The translations under genes and the position numbers were made by a program. Shown here one piece after another: positions 59,224 through 64,000 of a DNA stretch of 64,000 bases. Each line of letters starts with the position of its first letter. Within the stretch, counting starts at the first letter, position 1. The notes under the pieces were generated by a model that was not told the origin of the DNA, made no database searches, and saw only the letters and a list, made by a program, of their open reading frames with translations. Origin of the DNA: Earliella scabrosa (taxonomy: Eukaryota; Basidiomycota; Agaricomycetes; Polyporales; Polyporaceae); contig JABYQQ010000014.1 of NCBI GenBank assembly GCA_022605405.1, positions 1,398,704-1,462,703 on the forward strand, given 5' to 3'.

Positions 59224-59351
59224 CGCTCTGCGCTCTCGGGCTCCCCCTGCACATCTTGTCGTCTTGCTGTCCCTGTTCCTATCGCAACGCTCTGCGCCCT
59301 GGGGCTCCCCCTGCACATCTTGTCATCTTGCTGTCCCTGTTCCTATCGCAT
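59224..59351. repeat. 64-bp tandem duplication
   Basis: Two adjacent copies, 59224-59287 and 59288-59351, start cgctctgcgc and share the stretch ctccccctgcacatcttgtc, differing at a few bases. Confidence 0.85.
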
Positions 59352-59520
59352 CGATACCGAACTCTCTCGTTGCCTCTTGTGTAACGTGTTATGTGTATTT
59401 ACCGCCTCATATACATTCTGGCCTCACGCGCGTGTCCCTGTCCGCCAACATCAACCATCTTCAGATTCATTGCTGTGCGTCTGTCACGCGAACACTCACC
59501 CATCATGTAAGCGTTCTTCT

Positions 59521-60382
59521 TCAAACCGCTGCTGTCCCCCGGGCCAACACGATGTCCCCTCCCTCCCTGGGATCACAATGGATTGCTCCCAATCCCACCG
59601 CCGATCTCCCCGGCGCCTTCATCTCAACAGGTCCGTACGCCGTGAGGAACCCCCTCTCATCGGCACGTTCTTCATGCTCGCCAGGACCGGTCGTTTGAAC
59701 TCCAACCCAACGCTTCCTCCAGCGATTCAGAAGCTCTTCAACCACCATCCCCTGCTCCGCCTGAGTAAGCGCTTTCATCGGCATCTGGAGGGGAGATCGC
59801 GGACAGTCAGCGATGCGCTGATTAGCGCGTTCTGGGCGTACTCACAGCGTAACCGCGGCGCATGTTCAGCCAGCTCGCCAATTCACCGAGGTCTCTCTTC
59901 TGATCGTCGGGAGGATCCAAGTGCGTAAGCGGCGTCAGGGCGAAGATGCGGTCGCGCCATTCATCCTCCAGACCTCGAACGTCGTCACGCCCAAGGCTGA
60001 CAGCGTGCATCACGCTCAGCACAGTCGATAGGTCCTCTCGAGTGCCGGGGCGGAGGTCGATGATCTCGCGGTCGCAGCACGCGCCGTGGAGAATTTTCAT
60101 CGTGCGGGCGTGTTGGATTTGGAAGTTCTCGACGACTAGCGGGATCTACAGTACGTCTCAGCCAGTCAGCCAAACCATGTAAAGGGCAGCACTCACATCC
60201 ACATGATGCAGGGGGCGGTCCTCGGGGCTCCCAGCCTCCACTCGCAGATAATACAGGAGGTCGGCATGATCGCCTACCCCCGTCGCCCGCCCTGCACCCT
60301 TCCATCGCGCGTAGAAGTATACGCGGTCTTCACCTTCGTCCGTCGGGCTCAGATGTTCACACCGCGGCGTTGCAGCTTTCAT
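59521..60382 (-). CDS. Unknown protein, paralogue of the gene upstream (copy B)
   Basis: Not recognised. Seen: ATG 60382 opens MKAATPRCEHLSPTDEGEDR, then VYFYARWKGAGRATGVGDHA and LLYYLRVEAGSPEDRPLHHV. An intron with a gtgagt donor follows. The next exon begins IPLVVENFQIQHARTMKILH and continues VLSVMHAVSLGRDD and RIFALTPLTHLDPPDD. A further intron leads to MPMKALTQAEQGMVVEELLN and an end at 59521. Exon order, the LRYYxRV-type motif and the Ile-Pro-Leu exon start match the neighbouring copy A, so the two are tandem duplicates. No catalytic motif or membrane segment is seen; a soluble protein is likely. Confidence 0.5.
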
Positions 60383-60471
60383 GGTTCAGGTTCAGGGAGA
60401 GTGGGTCCCCGGCGATCTCGGCGCTGCCAGGGCTCGCGTGGTGGCTGTGCTCAGTATTCTGACGTCATTCT

Positions 60472-61541
60472 CTACCAGCCGCCAATCGACACCAGCTGTT
60501 CCAAGGGTACAGTACACGCCTCGCTCGGTTTGTAAACGTAAAGAGCGCAGTTCTCTCGAGGATCAGTCGGCTCCCACAAGTCTCCCTGTGGCGCATCATC
60601 CCATTCGCGCCAGCTCCAGTTGCCCAGCAGCGGCTCCTCCGTGATCTCACTCGCGGGGGCGTCGCCACCGTAAGTCTGCACGCGCCGACTCACGAACAGT
60701 CCCTTCTTGCATACCAAGACGAAGGCCCGCTCCATGTCGTGGTAGCTGGATAAGGGCACGTCCGGCTCGAACAGGTCCCACGGGCACTCCTGACCACGCC
60801 GCTGTAAGCCAGTGGAACACGGGAAGGTCGGAGGACTCACCAGCACTGCTGCTCTCTCTCGCAGCCAACTCACAAGGCGCACGAGCCACGCTCCCATAAA
60901 GGGCACATCCCACGGCACTGCGGCGCCGTACGGGATAGTCCGCTCGATAACGTCGCGCAGCTCACGGCCCAGGCTCCAGTGGCGGGAGGATGCTTCGTCG
61001 CCCGCCAACAAGATCAGCACGTTGACGAGGTTGTGAAGCGCCACCGCGATGTCTTGAGGCAGAGCCAGGAGCTCCGCTCCCTCATCGTGCAGGAAATTCC
61101 GGATGACGCGCAGGATTGCGCGTTGACGTTCATCCGGACCTGCGATTGTCAGCGGGATCTACCGGGTGTCAGCGTTCGTCTATCGCGATGCGGCATCAGC
61201 ACTTACATTCAGCACAGTGTCCGCGTGAGAGACGCGGACGTAGTACCGCAGTTCCTCGGTGCTCAGCCAGCCGCGGCGGGGATCTTCTCCGTTGCTCTCG
61301 GGGATCCGCCTTGGGTATCGAGCGTACCCAAAGAGGCGCAGGGGAAGGTCGGTGTAATGCAGGACCCTGACTGGAGCGGCGAACGAGTCATCGGACTCCG
61401 ACTCCGAAGAGTCCGTGCTTCCATCTGTGTTGCCAGAGAGCTCAGGGTCGGGAGCCTGCTGCGGTTGACGAGTCGCAGCTGGCGGGGCGGCCGTCAGCGC
61501 CCGACTCCCAGGTGGAAGCTCGTGCCGAATGACGGTGACCA
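60472..61541 (-). CDS. Unknown protein, paralogue of the gene downstream (copy A)
   Basis: Not recognised. Seen: ATG 61541 opens MVTVIRHELPPGSRALTAAP, a Ser/Asp/Glu-rich stretch (SSESESDDSF), then VRVLHYTDLPLRLFGYARYP and LRYYVRVSHADTVLN. An intron with a gtaagt donor is followed by IPLTIAGPDERQRAILRVIR, VALHNLVNVLILLAGDEASS and RELRDVIERTIPYGAAVPWD. After a 51-nt intron the C-terminal exon reads ECPWDLFEPDVPLSSYHDME and RAFVLVCKKGLFVSRRVQTY, ending VSIGGW at TAG 60474-60472. Upstream in-frame ATGs at about 61580 and 61788 are alternatives. It shares layout with copy B but has a different C-terminal exon. Confidence 0.55.
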
Positions 61542-62217
61542 TATCTTCTTGGAGGCCAGTCTCACAGGCGGTGGGATTCATGGGCGATGGGTTGGGAGGG
61601 ATGGTCGTCCGGACGAGAGAGAGGCCAGAAAGCACCGTCGCAGCTGCCCAGATCGCGCAGATACGGCCATCAGGATCTGTCCGATAAGGTTTCACGGGCG
61701 CTCGCGAGGGGCCCGCCAGCCGCAACCCTCGCGAGCTCACGCGCACGAGCTCCCGCGGAGGCTCGCTCCCGAGCCATTGCCCGCGCACCTTCGCGCGCTG
61801 GGCAGTGGATACGTTTTGTTAGCTGCACTTACCAGGCTGCCTCGCCGAACCGAGTTAGGCAAGGGAGGCGGGTTGGGGGGCTCCCAACGCAGCCCAGGAC
61901 GAGCACGTTACGTACTGGCCTCATTTCCTCAATCTTCCTTTCTGTGTGACTTCGCCGTCCGTCGCAGGTCTCCGCGCTTCGCGCGCCGCCCGCCCCGCCC
62001 CCGCTGCAGTCGCGCTCTCTGGAGTGACTCTGGGGCCTCCTCGCCTTGCTTAACTCCTCCCTACCTCATTCTCAATCCCCGTCGCACCTCGCGTCTTTCT
62101 CTCTCTGCTCGCCTTGCTTCACTCCTCCTTCGCGACTGCGGCGGCTCGCGTTCCACCGTACGTACCCTCGCCGTTCTCCAGCGCGCCCTCGGCACTCACC
62201 GTTCCCTCTCTTCCCAG
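61542..62217. other. Divergent gap between copy A and the RS-rich gene
   Basis: The + strand is pyrimidine-rich before 62217 and has an acceptor-like cttcccag directly before the ATG at 62218, so the RS-rich gene may have a 5' non-coding exon here. Confidence 0.4.
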
Positions 62218-64000
62218 ATGCCATCCAGCAGCAAGAAGTCCAAGGGCAAGGCGAAGGCCCAGCAAGACCCCGCTCCCTCCAGCAGCGCCTACGTCCCTTC
62301 CACCGCGACGGAGGCGCAGGAAGATCAACTCCTCTTCGACGACGAACCTGCAACAACCGCAGATCAGCAAGAGGAGAACGCGGGAAAGGAGAACACGGAG
62401 GGCAAATTGATCTGCGTCCAGTGTGCGCTGGACGGGTTTGCGGACACCTGCGAACGCCGTCGAAAGACGGCGCGTTGCATTCGTTGCAACGCGAGCAACA
62501 AGGATTGCTCGCTGAGAGTTGGTAAGTTAAGATTGTTCTTCACCGCGCTGTCGTGCCCTAACACTCCCCTAGGCATCCAGGCCAGCCCGGAGGACCTCAA
62601 GGTCCCTCAAATGCTCAAGAAGATCGGCAGGTGGATGGGTCAGACCGTCACCACTCTCGACGCCATCCTGGAGTGCCTCCGGGACCTCACCACGGATCAA
62701 TACTATCGCCAGCACGACATTCGCGAGCTCAAAGGGCGCATGCGCTTCACCCAAAACGACGTTGCGGCCATGCGCGCTCACATCTATACCAACATGGGCA
62801 GCTGGGTGCGGCTGCAGCAAGACCCCAACGACCAACCTCGGGAGGGATCGTGGCAACCGCCGTCCGTCGCGGGCAGCCAGGAGCCTCCGGACGACAGATT
62901 TCAGCCCGACGAACGCTTCCAAGACCCTCAAGACGTCTCGAATCCGCCGGACCCCCAGAAGTACACGGAGCGCATTGAGCACCTTCGCTCGATGCAGTCC
63001 GTCTACCGTCCCTCCCCCGCTCAGCACGTGCTGGAAGCCCAGCAGGCCGCCCAGTTCCAGGCGGCGCACTCACCCCGTGACGCCTCTGCGCGCGACCCCA
63101 CGCCGGCCAACGCCTCCCCGCCCGCGGACGCTGCCCTGCAAGAGCCAACCAACGCTGGCTCAGTGCCGGCCTCTCCTGCGCCCGAGGATGCGCCCGAGGA
63201 TGCGCCTGAGGATGCGCCTGACGATACGCCTGACGATGCCCGGGATGATGCGCCTGATGACACGCCGCACGATGTGAGAGCGCCCTCTCCCAATCCCGCC
63301 CCGCCGCCTGCCCAGTACGACCAGTGGCGATCGCCGGTCGTGCCACCTTACGAGGCCCCGGTCTCGCCTCAAGGCTACGACGATGGCTTCGTCGAGCCCA
63401 CGCTGCCTCCGTCCCCTCTCGCAGTGGCGCGCTCGCCGGCTCCGGACGAACGATCCCCTCCTCGCAACTCGCGAGAGCCCTCTCTCCATCCGTCGGCTCG
63501 TGCGGGGTCTTGGGGCGCGACCTGGCCGGAGCGTGGTCGCTCGCAGTCCCGTGGGCGCTCGTCGTACCGGGGTCGGGACTCCCCTCGTCGTCGCTCGGGG
63601 TCTCGTCGTCGAGAGTACGCTCGCCGTCGCTCCCGGTCTCATCGTCGAGGGTACGCTCGGCATCGCTCGCCGTCTCGTCGTCGCTCCTCCCCTCATCGTC
63701 GCCGTTCTCGCTCCTCCCCTCGTCGTCGCTCCCCGTCCGCTCGTCGTTCGTCTCGCAGGTCTCCTCATTTTCGCTCGTCCCCTTGTCGTCGCTCTCCCTC
63801 CCGCCGGCGCTCTCCCTCCCTTCCAGCTCACCGCGAGGCTGAGCCGTGGGCTCCTCGCTCCCGCAGTCCGTCTCGCATGACACCTCGTCACCCGGACTAC
63901 TACCGCGGCAGCTCGCATCGCCCTCGCATCTCTGGGGAACGCCGCCCCAGTTACCCGGGGATGACGCGCTACAGTCCACCTCACATTCCGGACGTCTCCC
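62218..64000 (+). CDS. Cys-rich and RS-rich protein, 3' partial
   Basis: Not assigned to a family. Seen: exon 1 (62218-62521) opens MPSSSKKSKGKAKAQQDPAP and holds a Cys cluster, ICVQCALDGFADTCERRRKT and ARCIRCNASNKDCSLR, with CxxC pairs that may bind zinc. A 51-nt intron (62522-62572) joins in frame to IQASPEDLKVPQMLKKIGRW. A middle part with QDDV-type and MRAHIYTNMGSWVRLQQD helices leads to repeats of PEDA/PDDA and then a long Arg/Ser region such as RRREYARRRSRSHRRGYARH. The frame is open at the window end. Similar Cys-cluster proteins are common in repeat-rich regions of mushroom genomes. RS repeats suggest a nuclear, RNA-related or disordered scaffold role, but this is inference. Confidence 0.55.
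   Translation, partial: MPSSSKKSKGKAKAQQDPAPSSSAYVPSTATEAQEDQLLFDDEPATTADQQEENAGKENTEGKLICVQCALDGFADTCERRRKTARCIRCNASNKDCSLRVGKLRLFFTALSCPNTPLGIQASPEDLKVPQMLKKIGRWMGQTVTTLDAILECLRDLTTDQYYRQHDIRELKGRMRFTQNDVAAMRAHIYTNMGSWVRLQQDPNDQPREGSWQPPSVAGSQEPPDDRFQPDERFQDPQDVSNPPDPQKYTERIEHLRSMQSVYRPSPAQHVLEAQQAAQFQAAHSPRDASARDPTPANASPPADAALQEPTNAGSVPASPAPEDAPEDAPEDAPDDTPDDARDDAPDDTPHDVRAPSPNPAPPPAQYDQWRSPVVPPYEAPVSPQGYDDGFVEPTLPPSPLAVARSPAPDERSPPRNSREPSLHPSARAGSWGATWPERGRSQSRGRSSYRGRDSPRRRSGSRRREYARRRSRSHRRGYARHRSPSRRRSSPHRRRSRSSPRRRSPSARRSSRRSPHFRSSPCRRSPSRRRSPSLPAHREAEPWAPRSRSPSRMTPRHPDYYRGSSHRPRISGERRPSYPGMTRYSPPHIPDVS

Noticed and set aside
62747..63979. 410-codon minus-strand open frame with repeated DDE/DET peptides
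   Set aside because: It is antisense to the RS-rich gene, whose exon 1-exon 2 join and Cys cluster are better supported; arginine-serine codons read backwards give the acidic repeats.
1..64000. CRISPR array, bacterial operons or rRNA genes
   Set aside because: The window is eukaryotic nuclear DNA with spliced genes. The repeats seen are adjacent tandem units without spacers, and no rRNA sequence was recognised.

Overview
The window is nuclear DNA of a filamentous basidiomycete, most likely an agaricomycete wood-decay mushroom (Polyporales would fit). The signs are intron-rich genes with introns of about 50-65 nt, FunK1-type kinases, DUF4470/MYND proteins, F-box/LRR-like proteins, a hydrophobic surface-binding protein and an expanded family of norsolorinic-acid-reductase/aryl-alcohol-dehydrogenase-like aldo/keto reductases (AKRs). 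The assignment rests on protein resemblance judged by eye; no database search was run.

Layout. 0.5-3.0 kb: intron-rich pepsin-like aspartic peptidase (+). 3.4-5.6 kb: battenin BTN1/CLN3 (-), divergent from the mitochondrial-type AAA+/VWA protein VWA8 (+, 6.1-12.1 kb). 12.6-16.0 kb: HsbA-like surface protein, a small unknown gene with its own TATA box, a diverged tandem duplication and an orphan copy of the last HsbA exon. 16.4-23.0 kb: two F-box/LRR-like genes flanking a decayed DBP4 (DDX10) helicase pseudogene. 23.5-29.9 kb: a DUF4470/MYND-finger gene and a FunK1 kinase. 30.7-39.1 kb: three AKR genes in tandem; the first has its last exon split by an insertion of about 1.7 kb with Helitron-like ends. 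39.4-48.8 kb: conserved housekeeping genes ATG1 (-), FOL1 (-), EMC2 (+), RPS30 (-). 49.1-50.7 kb: a fourth, inverted AKR. 51.2-53.0 kb: a third LRR-type gene. 53.3-55.3 kb: a block bounded by 36-bp inverted repeats, followed by a FunK1 relic. 56-64 kb: a GC-rich, repeat-rich region with a 77/69-bp minisatellite, a promoter whose 5' leader recurs in apparently spliced form, two tandem paralogous unknown genes (-) and a Cys-rich/RS-rich gene (+) that runs off the end.

How it fits together. Conserved single-copy genes (BTN1, VWA8, ATG1, FOL1, EMC2, RPS30) are interleaved with fast-evolving families (AKR, F-box, FunK1, MYND, HsbA) and with debris of duplication and transposition. The AKRs share intron positions, so they arose by local duplication, and they may act on aromatic aldehydes or alcohols released from wood. 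The most notable structures are the Helitron-like insertion in AKR1, the inverted-repeat block at 53.3-55.3 kb, and the spliced-form leader duplication at 57.4 kb.
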